64,000 nt of DNA, from contig JADIYP010000004.1 of assembly GCA_016705235.1 (NCBI GenBank), positions 1 to 64,000 on the forward strand, in the 5' to 3' direction. Source of the stretch: Candidatus Leptovillus affinis (lineage in GTDB: Bacteria; Chloroflexota; Anaerolineae; Promineifilales; Promineifilaceae). Within the stretch, counting starts at the first letter, position 1. Each line of letters begins with the position of its first letter. The position numbers and the translations under genes were made by a program. Below the pieces are notes generated by a model. It made no database searches, was not told where the DNA came from, and worked only from the letters and a program-made list of their open reading frames with translations. Positions 24,803 through 34,073 of the stretch are shown here, piece after piece.

Positions 24803-26920
24803 ATGACCCTACAAATCGACTCCTCTTTAAGCCCGTTTTTTGCCCCGACGGGCATTGTCCTGTTAGGCGCGTCGCCTAATCCCACGAAGCTGGGCTTTGG
24901 TTTGGCGCGTAATCTGGTAATGAGTGGGTATCCCGGCGCGATACACTTTGTGAATCCGCGTGGCGGCACATTGTTGGATCGACCTGTACATCAAGCGTTA
25001 ACGGCCGTACCCGACCCCGTTGATCTGGCCATCCTGCTGCTGCCCGCCGAACTTGCGCCAGAAACCCTGGCTGCTTGCGGGCAGCGCGGCATCCGCGCCG
25101 CCATTATTGCTTCCGGCGGCTTCCGTGAAACCAACGAAGCGGGCGCACGCCTGGAAGAAGCGTGCCTGCGTATTGCCCGCCAATACAACATGCGCCTCAT
25201 CGGACCCAACTGCATCGGCCTGATCAACACCCATCTGCCGCTAGACACCACCTTTCTACCCCCACCCGGCCCTACTCCCGGCGACGTGGCTTTTGTCAGC
25301 CATTCCGGGGCGATTTGCGCGGCCATTATTGATTGGGCTAAAGGACAAGGCTTTGGCTTGTCGCAGTTGGTAAGCCTGGGCAATCAGGCCGATATTACCG
25401 AAACCGATATGCTGGCTCCCGTAGCCGCCGATCCGCACACACGAGTGATTGCGCTGTATTTAGAGGGGATTGGTAACGGCCGTCGCTTTGTGCAGCAAGC
25501 CGCGCAAGTCAGCCGCCAAACCCCCATCATTGCCTTAAAAGTAGGGCGGTATGCCGCCGGGCGCAAAGCCGCTGCCTCCCATACCGGCGCTCTGGCTGGC
25601 AGCGAGTCGGCCTTCAACGCCGCCTTTCGCCGTGCCGGCGTTATCCGCGCCGACAGCAGCGAGGAGCAGTTTGATTGGGCGCGCGCCCTGGCCTGGTGTC
25701 CACTGCCCCAAGGGCGGCGGGTGGCCGTGTTAACCAATGCCGGCGGCCCCGGCGTTACTGCCGCCGACGCCCTGGAAGCGCAAGGTTTACAACTCGCCGC
25801 CCTTAGCGATACGACCATCACCCGCCTGCAAGCCGCGCTGCCTCCCTTTGCCAGCCTGCATAATCCGGTCGATATGCTGGCCAGCGCCTCACCGGAGCAA
25901 TACGCCCAATCACTCCACATCTTGCTGGCTGATCCAGGTGTGGACAGCGTGCTCATTGTGCTGCCGCCGCCGCCCATGTACGCTACCGGCGGCGTAGCCC
26001 GCGCCCTTATCCCCATCATTTATGCCACCCACAAACCGGTGGTGGTAGCCTTAATGGGCGAGCGACTCATACAGGAAGCCGTGGAACATTTTCGGGCGGC
26101 GCGTGTGCCGGAGTATCGCTTTCCGGAGCGCGCGGCCAGCGCTTTAGCCGTGTTGGCGCGCCGGGCTGAATTTTTGGCGCGTCCGGTTCAGATGCCGGTC
26201 ATTTACGATGACGTTCGGCCAGATGTTGTGCGCGTCATTTTGGACCGCCAACCGCAAGATGACCCCGCCGGACTGCCCAGCGAAGCCTTTGGCGAGATGC
26301 TGGCGGCCTACGGCATTCGGGTTGCGCTGCTGGCGCTGGCCGAATCAAAGGAAACGGCCGTGCAGTTGGCCAACGAAATGGGCTACCCGGTCGCGCTCAA
26401 AATCGCATCGGCGGATATTTTGCATAAGTCGGATATGGGCGGGGTGCTGCTGAATGTAGCAACGCCGGAAGCGGTAACCGAGGGGTTTATCACGCTGGTA
26501 GAGAAGGCCAGGGCGGCGCAGGCAACGGCCGTTATCCAGGGCATTCATATCCAGCCCATGATTCCACAGGGACAAGAGGTCATCGTGGGGGCCGTGCAAG
26601 ACCCACAGTTTGGTCCGGTGGTGATGTTCGGCTCAGGTGGGGTGGAAGTGGAAGGATTACGCGATGTGGCCTTTGCCCTGGCCCCGCTCACGCCCGACGA
26701 TGCGGATTATTTGCTGGCGACCACCTGGGCGGGGCGCAAGCTGGCCGGGTATCGGAATATTGCGCCTGGGGACGAAACGGCCGTGCGCGAAACGCTCTTC
26801 CGGTTAGCCCAACTCGTCAGCGATTTCCCCGAACTGACAGAAATCGAGATCAATCCCCTGCGCGTTCTTGCAGGCAGCAAGGGAGTCTATGCCATTGATG
26901 TTCGGGGGGTATTGGGTTAA
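24803..26920 (+). CDS. Acetate/acyl-CoA ligase (ADP-forming), fused alpha-beta chain
   Basis: 705 residues. Converts acyl-CoA plus ADP and phosphate to acid plus ATP, reversibly. In order: CoA-binding domain (SPFFAPTGIVLLGASPNPTK, LGFGLARNLVMSGYPG), succinyl-CoA-ligase-like domains (LIGPNCIGLINT, VAFVSHSGAICAAIIDWAKG), the phosphohistidine loop AAASHTGALAGS near residue 260, then a C-terminal ATP-grasp domain (LANEMGYPVALKIASADILH, KSDMGGVLLNV; EIEINPLRVL). The start at 24803 is preferred, since upstream codons derive from an inverted repeat. It probably contributes to ATP formation from acetate or other acids in fermentation. Confidence 0.87.
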   Translation: MTLQIDSSLSPFFAPTGIVLLGASPNPTKLGFGLARNLVMSGYPGAIHFVNPRGGTLLDRPVHQALTAVPDPVDLAILLLPAELAPETLAACGQRGIRAAIIASGGFRETNEAGARLEEACLRIARQYNMRLIGPNCIGLINTHLPLDTTFLPPPGPTPGDVAFVSHSGAICAAIIDWAKGQGFGLSQLVSLGNQADITETDMLAPVAADPHTRVIALYLEGIGNGRRFVQQAAQVSRQTPIIALKVGRYAAGRKAAASHTGALAGSESAFNAAFRRAGVIRADSSEEQFDWARALAWCPLPQGRRVAVLTNAGGPGVTAADALEAQGLQLAALSDTTITRLQAALPPFASLHNPVDMLASASPEQYAQSLHILLADPGVDSVLIVLPPPPMYATGGVARALIPIIYATHKPVVVALMGERLIQEAVEHFRAARVPEYRFPERAASALAVLARRAEFLARPVQMPVIYDDVRPDVVRVILDRQPQDDPAGLPSEAFGEMLAAYGIRVALLALAESKETAVQLANEMGYPVALKIASADILHKSDMGGVLLNVATPEAVTEGFITLVEKARAAQATAVIQGIHIQPMIPQGQEVIVGAVQDPQFGPVVMFGSGGVEVEGLRDVAFALAPLTPDDADYLLATTWAGRKLAGYRNIAPGDETAVRETLFRLAQLVSDFPELTEIEINPLRVLAGSKGVYAIDVRGVLG

Positions 26921-26922
26921 GC

Positions 26923-26982
26923 AGGCCCTATGGGTTTACGCTCAAGAAGTTAGACCTTTTGCCACTCAAACCCTTCGGGTCT
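26923..26982. repeat. Hairpin repeat between acyl-CoA synthetase and SH3 genes
   Basis: AGGCCCTATGGGTTT (26923-26937) faces CAAACCCTTCGGGTCT (26967-26982) with mismatches. The loop GACCTTTTGCCACT is shared with the copy at 18752. It lies between convergent genes, where a bidirectional terminator would be useful. Confidence 0.65.
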
Positions 26983-26983
26983 T

Positions 26984-27637
26984 TCACGGATTTACCGAGA
27001 CAAAATCGGTAGCCACCCAGCCTTCATTGCCGGCCAACGTGCGCACAAAAATCCAGGTGTATTCATCGGCTTGGGCTTCACCGGGTAAGACAATGAGCTG
27101 CGTGCCTTCGAGCAGCCATTCCACATCCGGGGCAGTGGTAGAGGGTTCTGAACGCAGATACACACCAACAGGGCTGGTGACAACGGCCGTTTGCGGCGCG
27201 GGTTCGGGCGTATTGGTGGGCGTGGCGGCCGGCGGCTGAGTTGCAGTTGGCAAGACCGTAACCTGAGAAGTGGGGAAAGGCACAGGGGTGACGGTGGCTG
27301 TGGCTAAAACGGTGGTGGGAACGGCCGTGGTCGAAACCCCGGTTTCTGTCGCCGATGTTGTCGGCGACAACGTCGGCGCAAATGCTGGCTCAACCATCGC
27401 TTCCCCATCATTGGGAACAATAGCATACACGGCAAAAAAGATCAGGCCGACAAGTAGGGCAACGACAGCCCAGATAAAGTCAGCCTGCATGGATTGGCGC
27501 GCTTCTAACTGCCCAAACCCATACGATTCCTTGCCAAATCGGGAGCGAGCCGATAGCGCGCGAATCAGAAAATAAGCCGCACCAAGAAGACTTATAGCTC
27601 CCAATAACGGGAGAATGAGACCAAAAACTACCTGCAC
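26984..27637 (-). CDS. Membrane-anchored SH3b-domain protein
   Basis: 217 residues. There are two N-terminal membrane helices (GLILPLLGAISLLGAAYFLI; FIWAVVALLVGLIFFAVYAI), a long Thr/Pro/Val linker (residues ~80-148), then a bacterial SH3 domain (VGVYLRSEPSTTAPDVEWLL, EGTQLIVLPGEA, YTWIFVRTLAGNEGWVATDF). It probably binds cell-wall or surface polymers outside the membrane. The start is GTG at 27637, fixed by AAGGAG six bases upstream. Confidence 0.8.
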   Translation of the reverse strand: MQVVFGLILPLLGAISLLGAAYFLIRALSARSRFGKESYGFGQLEARQSMQADFIWAVVALLVGLIFFAVYAIVPNDGEAMVEPAFAPTLSPTTSATETGVSTTAVPTTVLATATVTPVPFPTSQVTVLPTATQPPAATPTNTPEPAPQTAVVTSPVGVYLRSEPSTTAPDVEWLLEGTQLIVLPGEAQADEYTWIFVRTLAGNEGWVATDFVSVNP

Positions 27638-27712
27638 AGCAACTCCTTCACGTTAAGCACTGAGCCTACTTTAGCCAAGCCTGTTTACTTTGGCAAGTTT
27701 CCTGCCTGCTTT

Positions 27713-29179
27713 CTACCCATTTTCTTCTAAATCCGCCGCTTTAAGCGCGACCTTCACCTCTTGCCACAAGATTTCAATCGCCGCCAAATCCATCTGCGTG
27801 AGATCTAATTGCCGGGCCGCAGCCAACTGCTCAACTGCCTGAAAACGGCGGGTAAAGCGCAAATTGGCCTCGCGTAGAGCGCTTTCCGCATCCACACCCA
27901 GCCAGCGCGCCAGATTTACCAGCACAAACAAGATGTCACCCAGTTCGGCCAAACGCTCTGCCGGGGTGTTGGCGGCCTGTAATTCGGCCGTTTCCTCGCG
28001 CAGCTTATCGTATACGCCAGCGATATTGGGCCAATCGAAGCCAACTTTTGCCACCTTATGCTGTATTTTTTGCGACCGGGCGAGGGCCGGCAAGGTAAGC
28101 GGGATATGATCCAGAATCGAATCGAGTTGTCGCCCTTTTTCGTCTTGTTTGATTTTTTCCCAGTTGTGCAGAACGGCGGCCGTATCTGCCGCCTCCCAAT
28201 CGCCCCAAACGTGGGGATGTCGCCGCTTCAATTTGGCCTCAATCCCGGCAATCACGTCGCTGAGGCGGAAGATTTCTTCTTCGGAGGCCATTTGGGTTTG
28301 CATGACCAGGTGGTAAAACATATCGCCAAGTTCTTCGCGCAGCCCATCATCATCGAAGGTATCCAGCGCTTCTAACACTTCGCCGGCCTCTTCGAGAAAA
28401 TCGGCGCGCATACTTTGCGGCGTTTGCTCGCGGTCCCAGGGGCAGCCCTCCGGGCTGCGCAGGATGGCGACGGTTTCAGCCAGGGCGGGCAGGGAGGCTT
28501 TGTAGGGCAGGGCAGGCACATAGAGACTGGTGAGGTGGCTGGTCTGCTCGCTGTGGTCGATGGCATACAGGGGAAGCTGTTCAACAGATTGCCCGTCTAA
28601 TCCGGCGGCGTGAATAAGGTAGACGGGGTGTTCTTCGGGGTAAACGGCCGTCAGCACCAATTTCAAATCACTGGCCACCAACCGGCTGTATACCTGTCCC
28701 AACAGCAGCGGTACATCCGGGTTCAGGGGCGGGTAGTGAAAAGCCAGCATCTCCACGGCGTCGAACAATTGCAGTCCATCCAGGCCATCATAGCCAACGG
28801 CCGTCAGCATCGGCTCGATGAAGCTAATCCCCGGCACAATACGTACAGGAACGCCAGCTTCTTGCGCGGCCGTTTCCAAAGCTGTCACCGTCGATTCACC
28901 CACATGCGGATGGCCGGGCACGGCATAAACCACCGGTCCAGTCTGGGCCAGCCGCAGGAGTTCGGCCACAATTTGGGCATAAACCGACTCGAAGTTAACG
29001 GCCGTTTCATAGATGCCATCAAAACTGATCAGCGTCACATTCTCCGGCAAATCGGCCACCGCCGGATGGCGTTTGGTTCGCAGGTGTACTGTGCCCGCTT
29101 CTGTTAATATTTGCCAGGCTTCACGGGTCAGGAAACGGCCGTCGCCCGGTCCTAAGCCTACAACTGTAATGCCCATCAT
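27713..29179 (-). CDS. YabN-type fusion: tetrapyrrole-methylase domain plus MazG pyrophosphohydrolase
   Basis: 488 residues. The N-terminal ~225 residues are a SAM-dependent tetrapyrrole methylase-like domain (ITVVGLGPGDGRFLTREAWQ, YAVPGHPHVGESTVTALE, VRIVPGISFIEPML). The C-terminal half has two MazG repeats: CPWDREQTPQSMRADFLEEA then GEVLEAL, LREELGDMFYHLV, and VGFDWPNIAGVYDKLREETA, LAELGDILFVLVN; the EExxE/ExxD clusters bind Mg. It hydrolyses NTPs to NMPs, probably for nucleotide-pool cleaning. The start is the ATG at 29179; an upstream TTG is in frame. It follows the ribosomal operon terminator on the same strand. Confidence 0.88.
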   Translation of the reverse strand: MMGITVVGLGPGDGRFLTREAWQILTEAGTVHLRTKRHPAVADLPENVTLISFDGIYETAVNFESVYAQIVAELLRLAQTGPVVYAVPGHPHVGESTVTALETAAQEAGVPVRIVPGISFIEPMLTAVGYDGLDGLQLFDAVEMLAFHYPPLNPDVPLLLGQVYSRLVASDLKLVLTAVYPEEHPVYLIHAAGLDGQSVEQLPLYAIDHSEQTSHLTSLYVPALPYKASLPALAETVAILRSPEGCPWDREQTPQSMRADFLEEAGEVLEALDTFDDDGLREELGDMFYHLVMQTQMASEEEIFRLSDVIAGIEAKLKRRHPHVWGDWEAADTAAVLHNWEKIKQDEKGRQLDSILDHIPLTLPALARSQKIQHKVAKVGFDWPNIAGVYDKLREETAELQAANTPAERLAELGDILFVLVNLARWLGVDAESALREANLRFTRRFQAVEQLAAARQLDLTQMDLAAIEILWQEVKVALKAADLEENG

Positions 29180-29214
29180 ACGCAACCTGCCACCTTCATC
29201 ATCATTTCCAAAGC

Positions 29215-29240
29215 AAAAAGGCGAGTTCTAAAACTCGCCT
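29215..29240 (-). terminator. Intrinsic terminator of the ribosomal super-operon
   Basis: Read on the minus strand, AGGCGAGTT-TTAG-AACTCGCCT is a perfect 9-bp GC-rich stem with a 4-base loop followed by TTTTT (forward A-run 29215-29219). It lies ~70 bases after the rpsI stop and just before the MazG gene. Confidence 0.9.
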
Positions 29241-29311
29241 GATTATTGTCTGATAAACCTGCAATTTACAACATGCTGCCACAAAGCAAGCAGTCGCCAA
29301 TCACCGGAAGC

Positions 29312-29716
29312 CTAACGCTTGGTATAGGTCGGCGCCTTGCGGGCACGCTTCAGACCTGGCTTCTTACGTTCCTTAATGCGCGCATCCCGTGTCAGATGGC
29401 CGCCAGAACGCAGGACACCGCGTAAGTTTTCATCATATTTTACCAGAGCACGCGCCAAACCCAGACGCACAGCGCTGGTTTGCCCGGTAATGCCGCCGCC
29501 TTCGATATGGACGGTCACATCCATTTTGCCCAGCAAATCAGTCGCCGCTAACGGCCCGCTGAGGATTTCATGATCCCCAAAGCGCGGGAAGTATTCTTTG
29601 ACATCCTTGCCGTTTACCGTGAAATCGCCTACGCTGTCTGCGCCGGGATAAATGCGCACACGCGCAGAAGAACGCTTACGACGGCCAATTCCCTCGATGT
29701 ATTGTCTGTCTGCCAT
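29312..29716 (-). CDS. rpsI: 30S ribosomal protein S9
   Basis: 134 residues, full length. YIEGIGRRKRSSARVRIYPG at the N terminus, GGITGQTSAVRLGLARALVK in the middle and the basic tail KKPGLKRARKAPTYTKR that reaches the P-site tRNA. Last gene of the super-operon, 9 bases after rplM. Confidence 0.97.
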   Translation of the reverse strand: MADRQYIEGIGRRKRSSARVRIYPGADSVGDFTVNGKDVKEYFPRFGDHEILSGPLAATDLLGKMDVTVHIEGGGITGQTSAVRLGLARALVKYDENLRGVLRSGGHLTRDARIKERKKPGLKRARKAPTYTKR

Positions 29717-29725
29717 AAATCTCTC

Positions 29726-30154
29726 CTAAAGCTCCATCGGGACGGGCTGCTGCGCATGATGCGGGTGTTCCGGCCCTGCGTACACTTTCAACTTCTTAAT
29801 CATCTGTCGCCCCAGCTTGTTCTTGGGCAGCATCCCTTTGATTGCCAGCTCAACCGGGCGGGTTGGATGACGATCCAACTGCTCTTTGAGTGTTGCCTCG
29901 CGCAAGCCGCCAGGATAACCGGAATGGCGATAGTACATTTTCTGGTCCATGCGCCGTCCTGTTACCTTGATTTTATCGGCATTGATGACCACGACAAAAT
30001 CGCCGGCATCAACCGAGGGGCTGTAAATGGGTTTGTGCTTACCGCGTAAAACTGCGGCTATCTGGGAGGCCAAACGACCCAGCGTCTGACCTTCCGCATC
30101 TACCACGTACCAACTGCGTTCTATATCAGCCGGTTTTGTTACGTATGTTTTCAT
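29726..30154 (-). CDS. rplM: 50S ribosomal protein L13
   Basis: 142 residues; KTYVTKPADIERSWYVVDAE, LASQIAAVLRGKHKPIYSPS, YYRHSGYPGGLREATLKEQL and GMLPKNKLGRQMIKKLKVYA are the L13 landmarks. The start overlaps the truA end by 29 bases, so translation is probably coupled. Confidence 0.97.
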   Translation of the reverse strand: MKTYVTKPADIERSWYVVDAEGQTLGRLASQIAAVLRGKHKPIYSPSVDAGDFVVVINADKIKVTGRRMDQKMYYRHSGYPGGLREATLKEQLDRHPTRPVELAIKGMLPKNKLGRQMIKKLKVYAGPEHPHHAQQPVPMEL

Positions 30155-30899
30155 CCTGTTCTTCTCCGTACGTTACAGATACCAGGTAAAGGCCATGCGC
30201 CGGAGCGGCCATGCCCGACCGGTTACGATCAGCGGCGTTCAGCGCTGCCTCAAACTCTGCAATCGACCAACGGCCGTCACCCACAGCCTTCATGCTACCC
30301 ACCAAACTGCGCACCATGCGGTAGAGAAAGGCGTTGGCTTCAATAAAAAAGACCAACAAATCCTCATTCTGCTGCCAATGGGCGGCAAAAACCTCGCGTA
30401 CCGTGTTGTCGCCTTGCGGCGGCAGGCCAAAGGTTGCAAAATCATGCACCCCCAGCAAACAACTGGCCGCCTGATCCATCAATGCCACATCCAGAGGCTG
30501 GCTTACGTGCCAGCTTCGGTGACGGCGTAATGGACTGCGAACGGCCGTGTTGTAAATGTGATACGCATAAGCCCGTCGTTGAGCATTAAAGCGCGGGTGA
30601 AACGTCGTCGTCGTCTCGTCTAACTGTAAAACTACAATATCGGCCGGTAAATTAGCATTTAGAGCGCGCTGCAAGTTTTCTACTAGATGACGCCACTCAA
30701 TGTCAAAACTAATCACCTGGCCTGTGGCATGAACACCACTGTCTGTCCGCCCGGCGCCCGTTACCGTAACCGGGTCATGAACAATCTGGCCTAATGCTTG
30801 CTCTATCGCCCCTTGAATCGTTGGTTGATGGGCTACCTGGCGTTGAAAGCCAAAATAAGCTGTCCCATCATACTCGATTCGCGCGCGATAACGAGCCAA
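30126..30899 (-). CDS. truA: tRNA pseudouridine(38-40) synthase
   Basis: 257 residues. Modifies U38-40 of the anticodon stem. VTVTGAGRTDSGVHATGQVI contains the catalytic Asp; FHPRFNAQRRAYAYHIYN and FLYRMVRSLVGSMKAVGDGR are family blocks. It is embedded between rplQ (3 bases upstream) and rplM (29-base overlap), the common arrangement. Confidence 0.95.
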   Translation of the reverse strand: MARYRARIEYDGTAYFGFQRQVAHQPTIQGAIEQALGQIVHDPVTVTGAGRTDSGVHATGQVISFDIEWRHLVENLQRALNANLPADIVVLQLDETTTTFHPRFNAQRRAYAYHIYNTAVRSPLRRHRSWHVSQPLDVALMDQAASCLLGVHDFATFGLPPQGDNTVREVFAAHWQQNEDLLVFFIEANAFLYRMVRSLVGSMKAVGDGRWSIAEFEAALNAADRNRSGMAAPAHGLYLVSVTYGEEQDENIRNKTG

Positions 30900-30902
30900 A
30901 CA

Positions 30903-31331
30903 TTACTCCTCGTCCACCAACATCAACACAGCCATGTCCGCATTGTCCCCAGGACGTTTGCCAACTTTGACCATGCGCGTATATCCACCCGGACGCGTCT
31001 GATAACGCGGGGCGATTTCTTCAAACAATTTCTTAACCACGTCTACTTCTTCCGTCACGCCTTCTTCATCAGTGAACGTGCGCGTCTTGGGTAAACGAGC
31101 CGCCGCCAAACGGCGCGCATGAACTGTCGCCGCCGGGTTGGCGCTGCCTTTATCCAGGCCACGTTTTGCCAGCGTAATCATTTTTTCCGCCGCCGGGCCT
31201 ATCGTGCGGGCTTTAGCTTCTGTGGTCAACAGTTGTTCGTAACAGATCAGATCTGCCACCAAATTCTGGCGCAACGCTTTGCGGTGTGCAGAACTGCGAT
31301 TCAGTTTACGACCATGTACTCGATGTCGCAT
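30903..31331 (-). CDS. rplQ: 50S ribosomal protein L17
   Basis: 142 residues. MRHRVHGRKLNRSSAHRKAL, LRQNLVADLICYEQLLTTEA (the L17 signature), and GGYTRMVKVGKRPGDNADMA, VLMLVDEE. An insertion around TFTDEEGVTEEVDVV lengthens it over the ~120-residue form. Separated from rpoA by a strong hairpin. Confidence 0.96.
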   Translation of the reverse strand: MRHRVHGRKLNRSSAHRKALRQNLVADLICYEQLLTTEAKARTIGPAAEKMITLAKRGLDKGSANPAATVHARRLAAARLPKTRTFTDEEGVTEEVDVVKKLFEEIAPRYQTRPGGYTRMVKVGKRPGDNADMAVLMLVDEE

Positions 31332-31350
31332 TGCTCTTACCTCTTACAGT

Positions 31351-31386
31351 CTGGAAACCGAGTCTGGTTATCAGGCTCGGTTTCCA
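31351..31386 (-). promoter_or_regulatory. Intercistronic hairpin between rpoA and rplQ
   Basis: CTGGAAACCGAG (31351-31362) and CTCGGTTTCCAG (31375-31386), a perfect 12-bp stem in the 91-base rpoA-rplQ gap. No T-run follows on the minus strand, so partial attenuation, processing or mRNA stabilisation is more likely than full termination. Confidence 0.6.
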
Positions 31387-31422
31387 GGCGATTGTTTTTA
31401 TTTAGAATGAGTCGACCAGGGT

Positions 31423-32388
31423 TTAAGCCCCGCGTCCTTCATCCTCATCTGCGAGAAAACCTTTGGCCTGAAGCTGTTGTTTCAACTCATCCAGCGATTT
31501 TTCACCAAAATTCCGGATGGCCAGCATCGTTTCCTCACCACGTTCCAACATATCCAGCATTTCACCAACCTTGGTGATGCCTGTCCGCTTCAGCGAGTTG
31601 AAGACGCGCACGCTCAGATCAAGCTGCTCGATTGGCGTATCATAAATCTCGTTCGGGATAGCGCCTTCTTCTTCCTCTTCATCATCCACAGGCAGGAAAG
31701 TTTCTTCACTAACGCCAGCAATGGGACGCAGATATTGCATCAGAATCTGAGCTGACTGAGCCAGCGCTTCTTCTGGTTTGATGCTGCCGTCCGTCCAAAT
31801 TTCCATCACCACCCGATCATAATCGGCGATCTGACCCACGCGGGTATTGTCAACCTCATAGCCAACGCGGCTGATAGGGCTAAAAATAGCATCCACGGGC
31901 AATTCACCGATTGGCAGGCGGCTGCGATCTTCGGCCGGAGAGTAACCACGACCGGTCTCAACCGTCATTTCGATTTCCAGGAAGGCATCGTCAGAATCGA
32001 CAGTAAACAGATACAAATCCGGGTTGATAATTTCTACTTCCGGTGGAACCTGTAAGTCGGCTGCCGTGACAACGCCTGCGCCATGGACCTCTAACCGCAA
32101 ACGTGACGTGTCGGTGTTGTGTAATTTGAGACGGAGCTTTTTAATGTGCAGGATGAGCTGCATCATATCCTCACGGACATGAGGAATGGCCGAAAACTCA
32201 TGGGGCACATCAGTAACACGAATGGACGTGATGGCCGCTCCAGGTAAGGAAGCCAACAGAACGCGGCGCAAGGAATTGCCGACTGTTGTTCCATAACCGC
32301 GTTCCAGCGGACCGATCACAAACCGCCCATAGTTTTGAGACATGGCGGTGCTTTCTATCTTAGGTAAAATCAAGTTGCTAATACTCAA
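31423..32388 (-). CDS. rpoA: RNA polymerase alpha subunit
   Basis: 321 residues. The N-terminal dimerisation domain has NYGRFVIGPLERGYGTTVGN, SLRRVLLASLPGAAITSIRV; the C-terminal DNA-binding domain has LDLSVRVFNSLKRTGITKVG and MLAIRNFGEKSLDELKQQL. An acidic linker (DDEEEEEG) joins them. The start is the TTG at 32388 (SISNLILPKIES), because GGGAGG lies 8 bases upstream; the in-frame ATG at 32433 would add 15 residues with no ribosome binding site. Confidence 0.95.
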   Translation of the reverse strand: MSISNLILPKIESTAMSQNYGRFVIGPLERGYGTTVGNSLRRVLLASLPGAAITSIRVTDVPHEFSAIPHVREDMMQLILHIKKLRLKLHNTDTSRLRLEVHGAGVVTAADLQVPPEVEIINPDLYLFTVDSDDAFLEIEMTVETGRGYSPAEDRSRLPIGELPVDAIFSPISRVGYEVDNTRVGQIADYDRVVMEIWTDGSIKPEEALAQSAQILMQYLRPIAGVSEETFLPVDDEEEEEGAIPNEIYDTPIEQLDLSVRVFNSLKRTGITKVGEMLDMLERGEETMLAIRNFGEKSLDELKQQLQAKGFLADEDEGRGA

Positions 32389-32438
32389 CGATATACCTCC
32401 CTTCCCTAACAAGTTAAACCCTACTGGCCTCACAAATT

Positions 32439-33077
32439 TTAGCGGGAGTAGTATTCAACAATTAACTGCTCGTTTAAGGAGACGTCAATGTCTTCTCTCA
32501 CAGGCAAACTCAGGATTTTACCCGATAGGCTGCCGGTATCAAGCGATAACCAGCGCGGTACCTGACGGTCATCAATATTTTGGCGCAGATCTTTGAAGTA
32601 TGTGCGCCGGCTACTTTCGGGCCGAATGGAGATCAGATCGCCTTCAGAAACGAGAGCAGATGGGATGTTGGTTTTACGGCCGTTTAACATGATATGCCCA
32701 TGCGCTACCAACTGCCGCGCCTGTGGGCGCGAAGCAGCCATACCCAGGCGGTATACCACATTATCCAACCGGCTTTCCAGCAAGATCAACAAGTTTGAAC
32801 CAGTTAAACCAGAACGACGCTCAGCACGATTAAAATAAATGCTAAACTGATGCTCCATAAGCCCATAAATACGCCGGGCCTTTTGTTTCTCGCGCAGCTG
32901 CAACAAATAATCAGACGCACGCCCACGACGGAACTGGCCTTCACGCCCATGCTGCCCAGGCGGATACGAACGCCGTTCAAAAGAACATTTCGGGGTCAGA
33001 CAACGCGACCCCTTCAGAAACAGCTTTTCGCCTTCACGACGACAAAGCTTGCATACAGGTCCTGTATACTTTGCCAA
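32439..33077 (-). CDS. rpsD: 30S ribosomal protein S4
   Basis: 212 residues. The N terminus has CKLCRREGEKLFLKG...C (zinc-type S4). The S4 RNA-binding domain is RLDNVVYRLGMAASRPQARQ, LVAHGHIMLNGRKTNIPS. A 140-base gap containing a GAGAGG/CCTCTC hairpin separates it from rpsK; S4 is the autoregulator of the alpha operon in other bacteria, so that gap is a candidate binding site. Confidence 0.97.
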   Translation of the reverse strand: MAKYTGPVCKLCRREGEKLFLKGSRCLTPKCSFERRSYPPGQHGREGQFRRGRASDYLLQLREKQKARRIYGLMEHQFSIYFNRAERRSGLTGSNLLILLESRLDNVVYRLGMAASRPQARQLVAHGHIMLNGRKTNIPSALVSEGDLISIRPESSRRTYFKDLRQNIDDRQVPRWLSLDTGSLSGKILSLPVREDIDVSLNEQLIVEYYSR

Positions 33078-33217
33078 CTTATACCTCCAAATAATATAGA
33101 TTTAGAGAGGTTTACAGGTGTGGCAACCTTTCATCCCTCTCAAATGAATCTGGTCGTCGGCCAGATAATTCTTCTCAACGAATATCTTACCAACCGACGC
33201 CAGACGAGTAAATAATC

Positions 33218-33610
33218 TCAGACACGCCGCTTCTTAGGCGGACGACAGCCATTGTGCGGCACCGGAGTAATATCGCGGATCGCGGTAACGCGAATCCCAG
33301 ATGTTTGTAAAGCCCGAATCGCCGATTCACGACCCGGTCCCGGCCCTTTCACAATAACTTCCATCTCTTGCATACCATGATCTTGGGCCACTTTAGCCGC
33401 ATTCTTGCTGGCCAAACCTGCCGCATAGGGTGTGCTCTTACGCGAACCCTTGAAACCAGAGCTACCAGCGCTTGCCCAGGCCACCGTGTTGCCTTTGGCA
33501 TCCGTGATCGTGACAATGGTGTTGTTAAAAGTCGCGTGAATGTGGGCCTGCCCTTGCGGCACCATCTTCTTGATTTTCTTACGTACTTGGGTTGTTCTTC
33601 TGCGTCCCAT
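33218..33610 (-). CDS. rpsK: 30S ribosomal protein S11
   Basis: 130 residues. HIHATFNNTIVTITDAKGNT, GSRKSTPYAAGLASKNAAKV, GPGPGRESAIRALQTSGIRV and the tail HNGCRPPKKRRV are diagnostic. The start at 33610 (MGRRRTTQVRKK) follows GGGAGAA; the earlier in-frame start at 33625 overlaps that site. Confidence 0.97.
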   Translation of the reverse strand: MGRRRTTQVRKKIKKMVPQGQAHIHATFNNTIVTITDAKGNTVAWASAGSSGFKGSRKSTPYAAGLASKNAAKVAQDHGMQEMEVIVKGPGPGRESAIRALQTSGIRVTAIRDITPVPHNGCRPPKKRRV

Positions 33611-33680
33611 AATTTCTCCCGTCAAGAGTATTTGCTGTCAGTGGCGCAATTAAGCGCCACACACAAACAAATCACAACAA

Positions 33681-34061
33681 TTACTTGCCCTTACGACGAC
33701 CACGACCGGCCACTGTCTTCTTCGGACCTTTGCGTGTGCGCGCGTTTGTCTTGGTACGCTGCCCATGAACCGGCAAATGACGGCGATGACGCAGCCCACG
33801 ATAACACCCGATTTCAGTTAACCGTTTGATGTTCATGGCCACTTCGCGGCGCAAGTCACCCTCTACGGTATAGTTTTCATCAATAACCTGCCGCAAACGG
33901 CCAACTTCAGCCTCGGAAAGATCTTGCACACGTGTGTTTGGATCAATATTGGCCGATGCCAAAATGTTCTGGCTGGCATTTTTACCGATGCCATAAATGT
34001 AGGTCAGGCTAATTTCTACCCGCTTGTTACGGGGAACGTCTACACCAGCAATACGTGCCAT
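33681..34061 (-). CDS. rpsM: 30S ribosomal protein S13
   Basis: 126 residues. MARIAGVDVPRNKRVEISLT, YIYGIGKNASQNIL, the helix-two-turn-helix, and YRGLRHRRHLPVHGQRTKTN, ARTRKGPKKTVAGRGRRKGK. Directly follows rpmJ by 12 bases. Confidence 0.97.
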   Translation of the reverse strand: MARIAGVDVPRNKRVEISLTYIYGIGKNASQNILASANIDPNTRVQDLSEAEVGRLRQVIDENYTVEGDLRREVAMNIKRLTEIGCYRGLRHRRHLPVHGQRTKTNARTRKGPKKTVAGRGRRKGK

Positions 34062-34073
34062 AATTCCTCCAGC

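Noticed and set aside
32389..32433. ATG start of rpoA at 32433
   Set aside because: No ribosome binding site there, whereas TTG 32388 has GGGAGG at 8 bases and gives the conserved N terminus.
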